DNA of 64,000 bases, taken from positions 326,394,720-326,458,719 of the forward strand of contig NC_053492.1 in the NCBI RefSeq assembly GCF_905171775.1, read 5' to 3'. Numbering within the stretch: the first letter of the stretch is position 1; every line of letters begins with the position of its first letter. This DNA is from Rana temporaria. Its lineage: Eukaryota; Chordata; Amphibia; Anura; Ranidae. The position numbers were made by a program, and so were the translations under genes. Below are positions 52,297-61,951 of this stretch, piece after piece. The notes below the pieces were generated by a model. That model was not told the DNA's origin and did not search any database. It saw only the letters and a list, made by a program, of their open reading frames with translations.

Positions 52297-52510
52297 TAGA
52301 TGCTGTCCAGGAGGTGGGAGGGTCTGGGAGGGAGGGTATGCTGCTCATTGGCTGGAATGTGTCTGCTGACTGAGGTACAGGGTCAAAGTTTGCTCAATGA
52401 TGACGAATAGGGGCGGATCGAACATCGCATATGTTCGCCCGCGGTGGCGAACGCGAACAAGCGATGTTCGCCAGGAACTATTCGCCGGCGAACAGTTCTG
52501 TACATCACTA

Positions 52511-52518
52511 TTGGCACA
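52511..52518. repeat. 8-bp target-site duplication of the hAT element (right)
   Basis: TTGGCACA, immediately after the terminal CATCACTA. Confidence 0.9.
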
Positions 52519-53139
52519 CAATACTCGCAGTGATGGGTGAAGATTTTTTTTTTAGCTGGTGGATAAGGTAAGCAGAAAAAAAAATTAAGATTTTACTTAA
52601 ACATTTTTCTTGTAAAGTAGGTGTCTTTTCTAAATGCCGCCACTGGGGGGAGTAAAGAGTTGTAAACTCACCACGTGTGTTATATCAGCTAAGCTACATT
52701 GCCCTGCTGCAAAGCCTGGCTTCAGCGTCTCCTCTCCTCCCCCTCTCAGAACACCTCAGGTGTCACAGAGGTTAGTAATGGGGAACAAACTACACAGGTT
52801 GAAACAGCCATTACTATGCTAAGGGCTTCTACCTAACGGCTCGAAGAGAAAAAACGTACCTATACAATCACCACCATTGCCTGGTCGATCGGATTGGGGG
52901 CGCGTGCACGCAAATGGCGCCAATTCAAACGCCATGAAGAAAATTCAGATGCCAGCAGGCTTTCTCCGTGAATGGATACAGCAGCACTACAAGGGACACA
53001 TGAGACTCCATGTGGTTGGGGTGGTACACACCAAGAAAGACACTCACTTGGGCATTGAAACTGTGTTTGAAGTTGCATACGTTATGTAGATTGCTAAACT
53101 AAGCACAGTAGTATATGCTCTGAGGCACCTCGGCTTTGT
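52519..53139. other. Unannotated region with one 70-codon ORF
   Basis: 52877-53089 (+) is open from MPGRSDWGRV, or from MKKIQMPAGFLREWIQ at 52934, to VFEVAYVM and a stop. The composition is protein-like (mixed charged and hydrophobic residues, no repeats), but I do not recognise the family. It could be the end of a host exon, a processed pseudogene piece or chance. No splice signals stand out clearly. Confidence 0.35.
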
Positions 53140-53143
53140 TTAA

Positions 53144-54045
53144 CCACTTAAGGACCGCCTCCTGCAGATATACGTCGGCAGAATGGCACGGCTGGGCACA
53201 AGCACGTACCTGTATGTCCTCTAAGTGCCCAGCCGTGGGTCGCGGGCGCGCGCCCGCGCCCCAGTCCGAAGCTCTGTGACCAATCGCGATCGGTCCCCGG
53301 AGCTGAAGAACGGGGAGAGCTGTGTGTAAACACAGCTTCCCCGTTCTTCACTGTGGCGCTGTCATTGATCGTGTGTTCCCTAATATAGGGAAACACGATC
53401 AATGACGTCACACGTCCAGCCCCACCCCCCTACAGTTAGAAACACAGATGAGGTCACACTTAACCCCTTCAGCGCCCCCTAGTGGTTAACTCCCAAACTA
53501 CAATTGTCATTTTCACAGTAAACAATGCATTTTTAATGCATTTTTTGCTGTGAAAATGACAATGGTCTCAAAAATGTGTCAAAATTGTCCGATGTGTCCG
53601 CCATAATGTCGCAGTCACGAAAAAAAAACGCTGATCGCCGCCATTGGTAGTAAAAAAAATAATTAATAAAAATGCAATAAAACTATCCCCTATTTTGTAA
53701 ACGCTATACATTTTGCGCAAACCAATCGATAAACGCTTATTGAGATTTTTTTTACCTTTTTTACCAAAAAATAGGTAGAAGAATACGTATCGGCCTAAAC
53801 TGAGGATTTTTTTTTATATTTTATATGTTTTTGGGGGATATTTTTGTTTATAGCGCAAAAAATAAAAACCGCAGAGGTGATCAAATACCACCAAAAGAAA
53901 GCTCTATTTGTGGGAAAAAAAGGACGCCAATTTTGTTTGGGAGCCACGTCGCATGACCGCGCAATTGTCAGTTAAAGCGACGCACTGCCGAATCGGAAAA
54001 ACTGGTATGGTCCTATACCTGCCTAAAGGTCCGGGTATTAAGTGG
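53144..54045 (+). repeat. TTAA-type non-autonomous element, complete (902 bp)
   Basis: TTAA at 53140-53143 and 54046-54049. Ends CCACTTAAGGACC and GGTCCGGGTATTAAGTGG. The interior has a 24-bp stem (GAACGGGGAGAGC / GTTTCCCTATATTAGGG region, 53308-53400), the CATTTTTAATGC block, TTTGCGCAAACCAATCGATA and the CACCAAAAGAAAGCTC block. Same family and orientation as 9598-10435. No coding capacity. Confidence 0.88.
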
Positions 54046-54049
54046 TTAA

Positions 54050-55430
54050 ACAGTATGTTTAAATAAAAAAGGGCATCGCCACTTGAGACAGAAGGCTCTA
54101 GCAATACTGGCTCAGTACTTTCCTCATCGGTTTTAGCTGACGCACCTGTACAGGATGAGCAATTGCCGATATCAGAAATAGCGGCCTCCCCGGTGAGCTC
54201 TGGGCCTACATATGTCACTGAAGACACTTTGGCAGTAGCCCTAGACGATTTATAAAGTAGAATCGCATATATTTATCGCTAAATTCACAAAAGACGACAA
54301 ATAGAGAGACAGATCTCCTTCTGTGGTGCTGTGGCTTGCATCTGTAATCCCAGCTACTTGGGAGGCTGATGCTGTTGGATTGCTTGAGTCCAGGAGTTCT
54401 GGTCTACCCTGTGCTATGTTGAATAGGTGTCCATGCTAAGACTGGTATCAACATGGTGGCTCTAGGGGAGCCTGGCACCTGCAGAGGATGAGGAGTCGGA
54501 TGGATCAGGGAGATGAGAGGAGCTTTCTCTGCGTCCCAGATTCTGAAATCGCAGGTGCAATGCAATGCTGAAATAGTGCCTTCTGCATTTAAGTTACCCT
54601 CCTTGGAGTTAACTGAATCGCCTGTCTCCTCGCTGGGTTCATTAAAATCCCAGCAAGGTGCAGGCTCTTTCCGGTTCACCTGTTACTAGAAGAGCTAATG
54701 TACGCAGACAAGCATTTCTAACCTCCTAAGAAGTTTGATATTCTTTTTCCTGGAGAAGTTTTCCAAGAAATGGAGCCTGCCTTTGGTAGATGCAGCTATT
54801 TCTTGTAGAAATAAAAACCTGACCTGCCCAGTGGATAATGCACAAGTGTGTAAAGATCCATCGGAAAAGAAATTTGAATATTTAAAAAAAAAAAATCCTC
54901 TTTACTTTTGGCAGGTTCAGTTACCCAACCTGCTGTAGCAGCAGTCGGTATGTGCCATGAGAGATTCTGCTCGGCAAGCATCGCGCCTGCTGGTGCATAT
55001 AAGCAGAGTTCTTTGGTTAAAGCATTGGCCAGCAGAAGCTCCATGCAAAAAAACTTCTGGCCAGTTTCCCCTTCCATGGCCAATGACCTGGGGATGACCT
55101 GAAAAAGTATCCAGAAGATATCAAGTGGCAAGACCACTTTTTTACCTGAGAAAAAGAAAAACAAACAATCAACCTTGTTTTAAACGTTCTTTTTCCCCTG
55201 TTCCGGGTAAACCTGCCTCCAGCCAGTGGCGACGGCCTTTTCAGCCAGTCACAAAGCCCAAAGGAAATCAGGCTCAAGAAGCCGTGGGGTTCAAAAGCTA
55301 TCAAGCAAAGACCCCAAAGCCCCTCTGTGAAGGGGCTCGGCCGATTGGGGGGACGGCTTTGTCAGTTTTCAGCGGCATGGCAGAGGTACAAACTGGAATT
55401 TTGAGAGATCCTATCTTCTTGGTTCTCTGA
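54050..55430 (+). pseudogene. DIRS gag-like region
   Basis: Before the 7SL insert, an acidic Ser/Thr-rich stretch (54075-54240) looks like a Gag N-terminus. After it, 54735-54900 carries LPLVDAAISCRNKNLTCPVD and KDPSEKKFEYLKK, a pattern shared by DIRS Gag proteins (VDAA, PVDD, KDP-D/E-x-K). The end region 55180-55430 is basic (RSFSPVPGKPASSQWRRPFQ), as at the DIRS gag/pol junction. Frames are broken by stops and an A run at 54885. Confidence 0.65.
54319..54490 (+). pseudogene. 7SL (SRP) RNA pseudogene, 5' portion
   Basis: Reads collinearly with the 5' Alu-domain half of vertebrate 7SL RNA: CTGTAATCCCAGCTACTTGG, GAGGCTGATGCTG, GATTGCTTGAGTCCAGGAGT and TGTCC...GCTAAG, ATCAACATGGTGGC. Substitutions throughout (for example GTGGTGCTGTGGCTTGC at the start) and loss of similarity beyond about 54490-54520 show a truncated, non-functional copy. 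The parent is the RNA scaffold of the signal recognition particle. No terminator or Pol III box A/B context is intact enough to claim a gene. Confidence 0.85.
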
Positions 55431-55499
55431 AGTTCAGGACTCTCCAAAAATACCCCAAGAAAAAAAAAAAAAGGAGGATCCTTCTTTAAGGGTTTGGAT

Positions 55500-56590
55500 C
55501 ACTTGCTGTCTTGAGGGGTAGTTACAGAAGTACCCCTAAAAAAGAGCAAGGTTCAGCATTTTATATAAACCTCTTTGTGATCCCAAAACCAAATTTAGAC
55601 GCCAGACCCATCCCGGATCTAAGATCTCTAAAACGATTTCTGAACATTCGCCATTTTCGAATGGAAACGAGTCGATCCGTTGTCGCCACCCTACAAGGGG
55701 TGGTCCATAGACAGCTAGGACACATATTTACATGTACCCATCCATCCTGCGCAAAGATTCCGAAGGTTTGCGGTGGAACAAAGCCACTTTCAATTTGTGG
55801 CCCTACCCTTTGGGATAGCTACCGCGCCTAGAGAATTTACAAAGGCGCTAGCTCCTCTGTTGACAAATCTGAGGACATAAGGCATAGCGGTAACAGCCTA
55901 TCTGGACGATCTACTTGTGATAAATCAATCAGTGGCAGGATTGGATCACACTGTGCTCACTACGGTAAAGTACCTGAAGCATTTAGTATGGATTGTAAAT
56001 CTACAAAAATCCTCTCTACAAACCCAAAGAAGGGTAGAGTATCAGGGCATGATCATAGGCACAGCCCAAAGCAGGGTATGCCTGCCAGAGCCAAAGATAG
56101 TCTCTAAAAGACCGGATCCACAAGGTCAGGGCAAAGAGGGAGCCGTCTATTCGCCTTTGCATGAGGCTATTAGGAAAGATGGTAGCTTCGTTCGAGGCTG
56201 TCCATTACGCCCAGTTGCATTCGAGACTACTTCAAAGCAGTATCCTTACTGCCTGGAACAAAGAGATCCAAGCTCTGGATTTACCCACGCATCGTGCTCC
56301 ACAAGTACGCCAAAGCTTCAACTGGTGGCTAAAGACCGAAAACTTGCGGAAAGGAAGAGCCTTTCTTCCAGTCACCTGGCAGGTGGTGTCTATGGATGCC
56401 AGCCTATCAGGCTGGGGAGCAGTATTCGAAGAAGCCTCAGCCCAGGAAACCTGGGCCAAGACAAAGAGAGTCTTCCCATCAACAGCTGGAGATCCGGGCA
56501 ATATATCTAGCCCTCAGGACCGGGACACACAGGTTACAGGGCTACCCGGTCTGGTTTCAATCCGACAATGCTACTGCAGTAGGGCTGTTT
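55500..56590 (+). pseudogene. DIRS reverse transcriptase and RNase H, broken
   Basis: RT frames: GSAFYINLFVIPKPNLDARPI, PDLRSLKRFLNIRHFRMETS (55511-55831), then in another frame FVALPFGIATAPREF and the catalytic YLDDLLVI at about 55900-55925. VNLQKSSLQTQRRVEYQGM follows. RNase H: VSMDASLSGWGAVFEEA (56388-56440), INSWR/LEIRAIYLAL with FQSDNATAV near 56550-56580. The DIRS RT (Y-L-D-D-L-L) and RNase H words are clear. At least four frame changes. The RNase H is cut at about 56589 by the MITE. Confidence 0.85.
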
Positions 56591-56696
56591 TATCTTTACG
56601 CCGGCGTATGTCTTACGTAAACGCGTAGCTCACTGCGACTGGCGTACGTACGTTCGTGAATCGGCGTATCTTGCTCATTTACATATTCAACGCGTA

Positions 56697-57429
56697 TGTC
56701 ATGAAATACCTCAGCCACCAGATGGCGCTAGCGGCACATCGGCGCGCGCGGGGCACACGCAATCGCGGCAACGGCGCGCACGGGCACGCGCACCGGCGGC
56801 AACGGCGCGCACGGGCACGCGCACCGGCGGCAACGGCGCACGGGCACGTGCAAACGGCAATTCGGCGCCAAAACAAGGTACTTAAGGCGTCCTGGGAGTC
56901 TGGCCCCTTGCTGTCCGGTCTGAAGTGTTTCCTGAACCTGGCAGTACCTGTTACCCCTGCTTGAATCCTAATCCTGATACCCGGCTTGTTCCTGTTGATC
57001 CTGTCTTCCGCCTGCCCTGACCTTTTGGCTTGCTCCGACCATCCCTCTGCCTCATCCCTGGTACTCTGCCGCCCGCCTGTTACTGACCCGGCTTGACGAC
57101 CCCTCTACCATCCTGACCTCCCTGCGCCTGATCGGCTGGTCCAGCTTCTCTCCGGCTTCTGGGACTTGCACTGTCTTCTGGGACTTGTTGCTGCTTGATC
57201 TTCCAGACCTCTTCCCACCGGTCTGCTACTTGCCAGGCTGCACCTGCCTTCCAGAGACTCCATCAGATCCTGCAGAAGCGACCAACAGCCCCTGCATCAG
57301 CGTCTCTCCAGGCGCTTGTGCGACTCTGCATTTCCGTTCCTCCTGTCTACTCTATCAGGGGTCCCGGAATCAGAGGAGTAACGGCTGCCACTTCCTGCAC
57401 GTCGGGCTCACCCTCTGAGGTACGTGACA
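56697..57429 (+). repeat. 5' LTR
   Basis: Begins TGTCATGAAATACCTCAGCC and ends GAGGTACGTGACA. 56735-56860 is a CpG-dense, short tandem segment (GGCACGCGCACCGGCGGCAA units). A weak TATA-like word TACTTAAGG (56879-56887) lies about 30 bp before GCTGTCCGGT (56910-56919), the candidate transcript start (see PBS). The small ORFs inside are not genes. Confidence 0.95.
56910..56919 (+). promoter_or_regulatory. Candidate transcript 5' end / self-primer sequence
   Basis: GCTGTCCGGT is perfectly complementary to ACCGGACAGC at 57432-57441, directly downstream of the LTR. A TATA-like word lies about 31 bp upstream (56879). If transcription starts here, the mRNA 5' end could pair with the PBS and prime minus-strand synthesis. 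The transcript start itself is inferred. Confidence 0.55.
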
Positions 57430-57431
57430 GT

Positions 57432-57441
57432 ACCGGACAGC
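57432..57441 (+). promoter_or_regulatory. Primer-binding site (self-priming type)
   Basis: ACCGGACAGC starts two bases after the LTR end and one base before the gag-pol ATG (57443). It does not resemble the usual initiator-Met tRNA PBS (TGGTATCAGAGC-like). It matches the element's own LTR in reverse complement over 10 bases. Confidence 0.6.
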
Positions 57442-57442
57442 C

Positions 57443-60400
57443 ATGTCCGAGCCCGCGCAGGGAGTGGATCCTATGCAGGAACTTTGCCGCCATCTTGAGG
57501 GACTGACCCAGGCCGTCCGAACCTTACAAGAAGGCTACACGCGTTTGGAGAATCGTGTCCAGGCTCTATCTACTCCCACCACCGCTGCAGCGGCTTCTGG
57601 GGCATCTGCTTCCCCATCCGTGATCATGCTGCCGCCCGAACCCAAAGTCCCTATGCCCGAGAGGTTCGCGGGTGAACGTAGTAGATACCGGGCCTTCCGC
57701 AATGCTTGCGAACTGTACTTTGCTCTGCAGCCACGGACCTTTTCGTTAGAAGCCACTAAAGTGGGTTTCGCCATCTCACTGCTGTCTGGCGAACCGCAAG
57801 CTTGGGCCCATCGCCTCCTGGAAAACAAAGATCCATCACTTGACAATGTTACTACCTTTTTCCAAGCCATGTCTCTGCTGTATGAGGACCCTCACCAGGC
57901 CGCCTCCGCGGAGGCCGCTTTGCACGCCCTGCAACAGGGTCGCAGACCAGCAGAGGACTATGTGTCCGAGTTTCGCAGATGGAGCTCAGACACAACCTGG
58001 AATGACTCGGCCCTCTGCTACCAATTCCGCCTTGGTCTTTCTGAGCCACTGAAGGACGAACTGGCCCGGGTAGGAGTTCCAGGGACCCTGGAGGCATTAA
58101 TTAACCTGACCATCCAGATCGATCGGCGCCTGAGGGAGCGCCGAACGGAAAGGACCACTACCCCATCTCGTCCGGTCTGGATGCTGCCACGGGTGCCTCC
58201 CGTTTCCAGTATAGTTCCTCCGGTTCCTTCAGCCTCATCTATTCCTGACACCTCAGAGCCCATGCAGTTGGGTCTCCTCCGTCCTTCCCTGACGCCCGAA
58301 GAACGACAACGCCGCAGGGTCAACAACTTATGCCTGTATTGCGGAGAGGCCGGGCACTACGTGAGGACCTGTCCTGCCAAACTTCGTAAGTGTCTGTCCA
58401 TGTCTTCCGTTCACCTACCTGTTCTGCCAAGTAATTCCGCTCATCTGGCTATTCCTATTCTCTTCCAGCTTCCAGGAGAGTCCATCCAAGTCAGCGCTAT
58501 AATTGACTCAGGGGCCTGCAGCTGCTTTTTGGACCAGTCTTTCGCCATCAAGCATCGGATCCCTCTTCGTCCCAGGACTACTGGACTCTCTGTTTACCTA
58601 GCGGATGGCTCGGTGCTAAAATCCGGACCAGTCACTCGAGAAACCCAGCCTCTACCCACCACCATTGCTGAAAATCACCATGAATTGCTATGCCTAGATG
58701 TGATTCACTCTCCCCTGTTTCCTGTCATACTGGGGGTACCATGGCTTCAAATTCACAACCCGCAGATTGACTGGACCACGGGCAAGGTCAGCTTCGGTTC
58801 TCTGTTCTGCCGACAGCACTGCTTACAAGTGTCACCTCCTCCTCTGCCTTTACTTTGTATGGACTTCGACATCGAGACCCGTCAATCTGTTCCAGAAGCT
58901 TACCACGACTACCTGGATGTTTTCAGCAAGAAGGGGGCTGAGACCCTTCCACCACACAGGGCCTACGATTGCCCCATTGAACTCCTTCCAGGTGCTGAAG
59001 TTCCCTTCGGAAGGATCTTTCCCTTAACAGGACTTGAACTAGAGACTTTAAAAACATACATCGATGAAAGTCTGAGGAAGGGGTTCATCCGCCCATCCAC
59101 ATCACCCGCGGGAGCAGGCATCTTTTTTGTGGAAAAAAAAGACCATTCCCTTCGCCCTTGTGTGGACTATCGGGAACTTAATAAGATAACAATTAAGAAC
59201 CGGTACCCTCTCCCCTTGGTGCCTGAACTGTTTCAACGTCTTGGGTCCGCGGTTGTCTTTACCAAACTAGACCTCCGTGGGGCCTACAACTTAGTCCGCA
59301 TACGTGAAGGGGATGAGTGGAAAACCGCTTTTCGTACCCGTTTCGGGCACTTCGAATATTTAGTCATGCCCTTCGGGCTCTGTAACGCCCCAGCAACGTT
59401 CCAACACTTCGTGAATGACATTTTTAGAGACTACCTGGACCTCTTTGTCATCATTTATCTGGACGATATCCTGATCTTCTCCCCTTCTCTGGAAAAACAC
59501 CGGCTACACGTCAGGAATGTACTTGAGCGTCTCCGAACCCACGGACTGTATGCCAAACCCGATAAATGCGAGTTCGAACGCTCAAGTATACAGTTCCTGG
59601 GGCTTATAATTTCCATAAAAGGCGTTGAGATGGACCCCCAGAAGGTCTCAGCGATTCTCGACTGGCCAGCACCTACGGACCGAAAGGGCGTTCAGCGATT
59701 TGTCGGCTTCTCAAATTTTTATAGGAAATTCATCAGAGCTTTCTCCAGCATCATTGCTCCTATAACGGATTTGACCAAACAGACTGCTCGTTTCCGCTGG
59801 ACTACAGAAGCCCAAACAGCCTTTGAAACCCTGAAGAACTTGTTCACTTCGGCATCCATTCTCAGACACCCCGACGCGAGTTTGCCATACATTCTTGAGG
59901 TGGATGCGTCTGAAACCGCGGTTGGGGCAGTTCTTTCGCAGAGACAGGGCCCCAAGGCTCTGTTACACCCCGTTGCTTACTTCTCCCGTAAGTTGTCTGA
60001 AGCAGAAAGAAATTATGACGTCGGGGACCGAGAGTTGTTGGCAATAAAGGCCGCTCTGGAGGAGTGGCGTTACCTCCTGGAGGGCGCAGCGCACCCAATT
60101 TCAATTTACACTGACCACAAGAATCTCGAGTACCTGAAGGTGGCCAAGAGACTTAAACCACGCCAGGCCAGATGGGCACTTTTTTTTACGAGATTCTCTT
60201 TTCATATCACATACAGGCCAGGGTCAAAAAACACCAAGCCGGATGCTCTTTCCCGCATGTACGGAGATTCAGGGTCTCTCAGTCCCCCTGACACCATCTT
60301 GTCATCTGGGAACTTTCTATTGTTACAAAGGGACTTATTACCGCAAATCAGGCAAGCCTCTGCTGGAATTTTCCCTTTATCTGGTTCGGAGCTGCAGTCC

Positions 60401-61951
60401 AGGGACGGTTTGCTATGGCATCAGGACAAGATCTTCGTGCCCGAGAGTCTACGAATTGATGTTCTGAGCTCTTGTCACGATCATGAGTTGGCCGGTCACT
60501 TTGGGATACAAAAAACCTCGGAACTTTTGCAACGCACCTTTTGGTGGCCTCAACTTCTGAAGGACTGCAAGGACTATGTGGAGTCTTGCACCACGTGCAT
60601 TCGCAACAAGGGAAGCAAGCTTAGAGCCTGGGGACTCCTTAAACCGTTATCAGTGCCAGAGAGACCATGGAGAATGATCTCCATGGATTTCATTGTGGAA
60701 CTTCCCCCATCAGAAGGCTTCACCACTATCTTTGTGGTCGTGGACAGGCTCTCAAAGATGGCACACTTTGTCCCTTTGAAAGGCACACCCTCTGCCCCGG
60801 AAACAGCCAAAGTTTTCATCAGGGAAATTGTTAGGCTTCACGGCGTCCCAGCGGACATCGTGTCCGATCGGGGGGTGCAGTTCACGTCTAGGTTCTGGAG
60901 GGCACTCTGCAGTAGTCTCAAAATCGGTCTCTCCTTTTCATCAGCATACCACCCACAGTCAAATGGGCAGACGGAGAGAACAAATCAAACTCTTGAGCAG
61001 TATCTCCGCTGCTTCTCCTCGTTCTCTCAAGAAGATTGGGTGTCCCTGCTGCCCTTAGCGGAATTCGCTTACAATAATTCTATTCACTCCGCCACCAAAC
61101 AGTCACCCTTTTATGCCAACTACGGGTTTCATCCTCTGTTCCTGTCTAATTCTATTCCGGAGAGTACGGTACCCGCTGTCCAGGATACTCTAAACTTTTT
61201 CAACACAAATAACAGGATCCTGCAGGAGACAATGACTAAGACACAGGAACGCAATAAAGAGATCTTTGACAGGGGAAGAAGAGGAGAACTCAATCTGGAA
61301 CCTGGAACCAAAGTTTATTTATCCACTCTGAATCTAAGACTTGCATGTCCCACGAAGAAGCTAGGCCCTAAATTTGTGGGCCCCTTCTCTGTTAAAAGAA
61401 AGATAAATGAGGTAGCCTACGAACTTGATTTACCAGAAACCTTTCGAATTCATCCAGTCTTCCATGTTGCTTTGCTCAAGCCGGATGTTCCCAATCCCTT
61501 TCCTGAACGAGATACTGGTCCCCCAGAACCGGTATTAGTCAATGGGGAAGAAGAATTTGAGGTAGAATCCATCCTTGATTGCAGGAGGAGACGCAACCAA
61601 ATTCAGTTCCTCGTTAAATGGAAGGGGTATGGGCCCGAGGAGAATTCATGGGAACCAGAGGACAACATACATGCTGAGAGACTAATCCAATCATTTAAGG
61701 ACTCGCATCCACTGGAGATGTCTCGATTGGGCATCCGGAGGCTGCCCATTGGAGGGGGGCAATGTCATGAAATACCTCAGCCACCAGATGGCGCTAGCGG
61801 CACATCGGCGCGCGCGGGGCACACGCAATCGCGGCAACGGCGCGCACGGGCACGCGCACCGGCGGCAACGGCGCTCACGGGCACGCGCACCGGCGGCAAC
61901 GGCGCACGGGCACGTGCAAACGGCAATTCGGCGCCAAAACAAGGTACTTAA
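57443..61951 (+). CDS. Gag-Pol polyprotein of a Ty3/gypsy chromovirus (1502 aa, intact)
   Basis: Single uninterrupted frame from the ATG 13 bp after the LTR (MSEPAQGVDPM). Gag: coiled-coil leader (about residues 10-45), capsid-like region (about 70-260), CCHC knuckle CLYCGEAGHYVRTC at 297-310. Protease: IIDSGACSCFLD, catalytic Asp 355. RT: LDLRGAYNLVRI, MPFGLCNAPATFQ, YLDDILIF with Asp 674/675. RNase H: VDASETAVGAVLSQ, Asp 821. Integrase: H-H-C-C finger (His 1014 region, Cys 1049 and 1052), then Asp 1082, Asp 1142 and Glu 1178 (35 residues between the last two). Chromodomain at about 1371-1425 (FLVKWKGYGPEENSWEPED), expected to read histone H3 methyl marks. The stop lies within the 3' LTR. 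No frameshift separates gag and pol, unlike many relatives. Confidence 0.95.
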   Translation: MSEPAQGVDPMQELCRHLEGLTQAVRTLQEGYTRLENRVQALSTPTTAAAASGASASPSVIMLPPEPKVPMPERFAGERSRYRAFRNACELYFALQPRTFSLEATKVGFAISLLSGEPQAWAHRLLENKDPSLDNVTTFFQAMSLLYEDPHQAASAEAALHALQQGRRPAEDYVSEFRRWSSDTTWNDSALCYQFRLGLSEPLKDELARVGVPGTLEALINLTIQIDRRLRERRTERTTTPSRPVWMLPRVPPVSSIVPPVPSASSIPDTSEPMQLGLLRPSLTPEERQRRRVNNLCLYCGEAGHYVRTCPAKLRKCLSMSSVHLPVLPSNSAHLAIPILFQLPGESIQVSAIIDSGACSCFLDQSFAIKHRIPLRPRTTGLSVYLADGSVLKSGPVTRETQPLPTTIAENHHELLCLDVIHSPLFPVILGVPWLQIHNPQIDWTTGKVSFGSLFCRQHCLQVSPPPLPLLCMDFDIETRQSVPEAYHDYLDVFSKKGAETLPPHRAYDCPIELLPGAEVPFGRIFPLTGLELETLKTYIDESLRKGFIRPSTSPAGAGIFFVEKKDHSLRPCVDYRELNKITIKNRYPLPLVPELFQRLGSAVVFTKLDLRGAYNLVRIREGDEWKTAFRTRFGHFEYLVMPFGLCNAPATFQHFVNDIFRDYLDLFVIIYLDDILIFSPSLEKHRLHVRNVLERLRTHGLYAKPDKCEFERSSIQFLGLIISIKGVEMDPQKVSAILDWPAPTDRKGVQRFVGFSNFYRKFIRAFSSIIAPITDLTKQTARFRWTTEAQTAFETLKNLFTSASILRHPDASLPYILEVDASETAVGAVLSQRQGPKALLHPVAYFSRKLSEAERNYDVGDRELLAIKAALEEWRYLLEGAAHPISIYTDHKNLEYLKVAKRLKPRQARWALFFTRFSFHITYRPGSKNTKPDALSRMYGDSGSLSPPDTILSSGNFLLLQRDLLPQIRQASAGIFPLSGSELQSRDGLLWHQDKIFVPESLRIDVLSSCHDHELAGHFGIQKTSELLQRTFWWPQLLKDCKDYVESCTTCIRNKGSKLRAWGLLKPLSVPERPWRMISMDFIVELPPSEGFTTIFVVVDRLSKMAHFVPLKGTPSAPETAKVFIREIVRLHGVPADIVSDRGVQFTSRFWRALCSSLKIGLSFSSAYHPQSNGQTERTNQTLEQYLRCFSSFSQEDWVSLLPLAEFAYNNSIHSATKQSPFYANYGFHPLFLSNSIPESTVPAVQDTLNFFNTNNRILQETMTKTQERNKEIFDRGRRGELNLEPGTKVYLSTLNLRLACPTKKLGPKFVGPFSVKRKINEVAYELDLPETFRIHPVFHVALLKPDVPNPFPERDTGPPEPVLVNGEEEFEVESILDCRRRRNQIQFLVKWKGYGPEENSWEPEDNIHAERLIQSFKDSHPLEMSRLGIRRLPIGGGQCHEIPQPPDGASGTSARAGHTQSRQRRARARAPAATALTGTRTGGNGARARANGNSAPKQGT
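61751..61762 (+). promoter_or_regulatory. Polypurine tract
   Basis: TGGAGGGGGGCAA region directly before the 3' LTR, the usual plus-strand primer position. It is part of the coding frame. Confidence 0.8.

Larger units (their letters stand above)
38742..52510 (-). mobile_element. hAT transposon, 13.8 kb with nested insertions
   Basis: Outer ends TAGTGATGCGAACTTCCG and ...GAACAGTTCTGTACATCACTA share the inverse TAGTGATG/CATCACTA and GTTCGC-rich subterminal repeats. Both flanks read TTGGCACA, a perfect 8-bp TSD. Its transposase is on the minus strand (49930-46795). Nested inside are LINE D (38928-44634), a MITE (44945-45114), a second hAT coding fragment (45345-45835) and a Tc1 element (50696-52296). 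Subtracting LINE D, the MITE and Tc1 leaves about 6.3 kb, of which the second coding fragment and the telomere-like array are part. Confidence 0.9.

Noticed and set aside
54319..54490. Functional SRP RNA gene
   Set aside because: Truncated at about half length, with many substitutions and no intact 3' domain or Pol III terminator in the right place.
56656..56964. Basic Arg/Ala-rich ORF in the 5' LTR (repeated at 61749-62030)
   Set aside because: Composition effect of the CpG-rich LTR tandem repeat.
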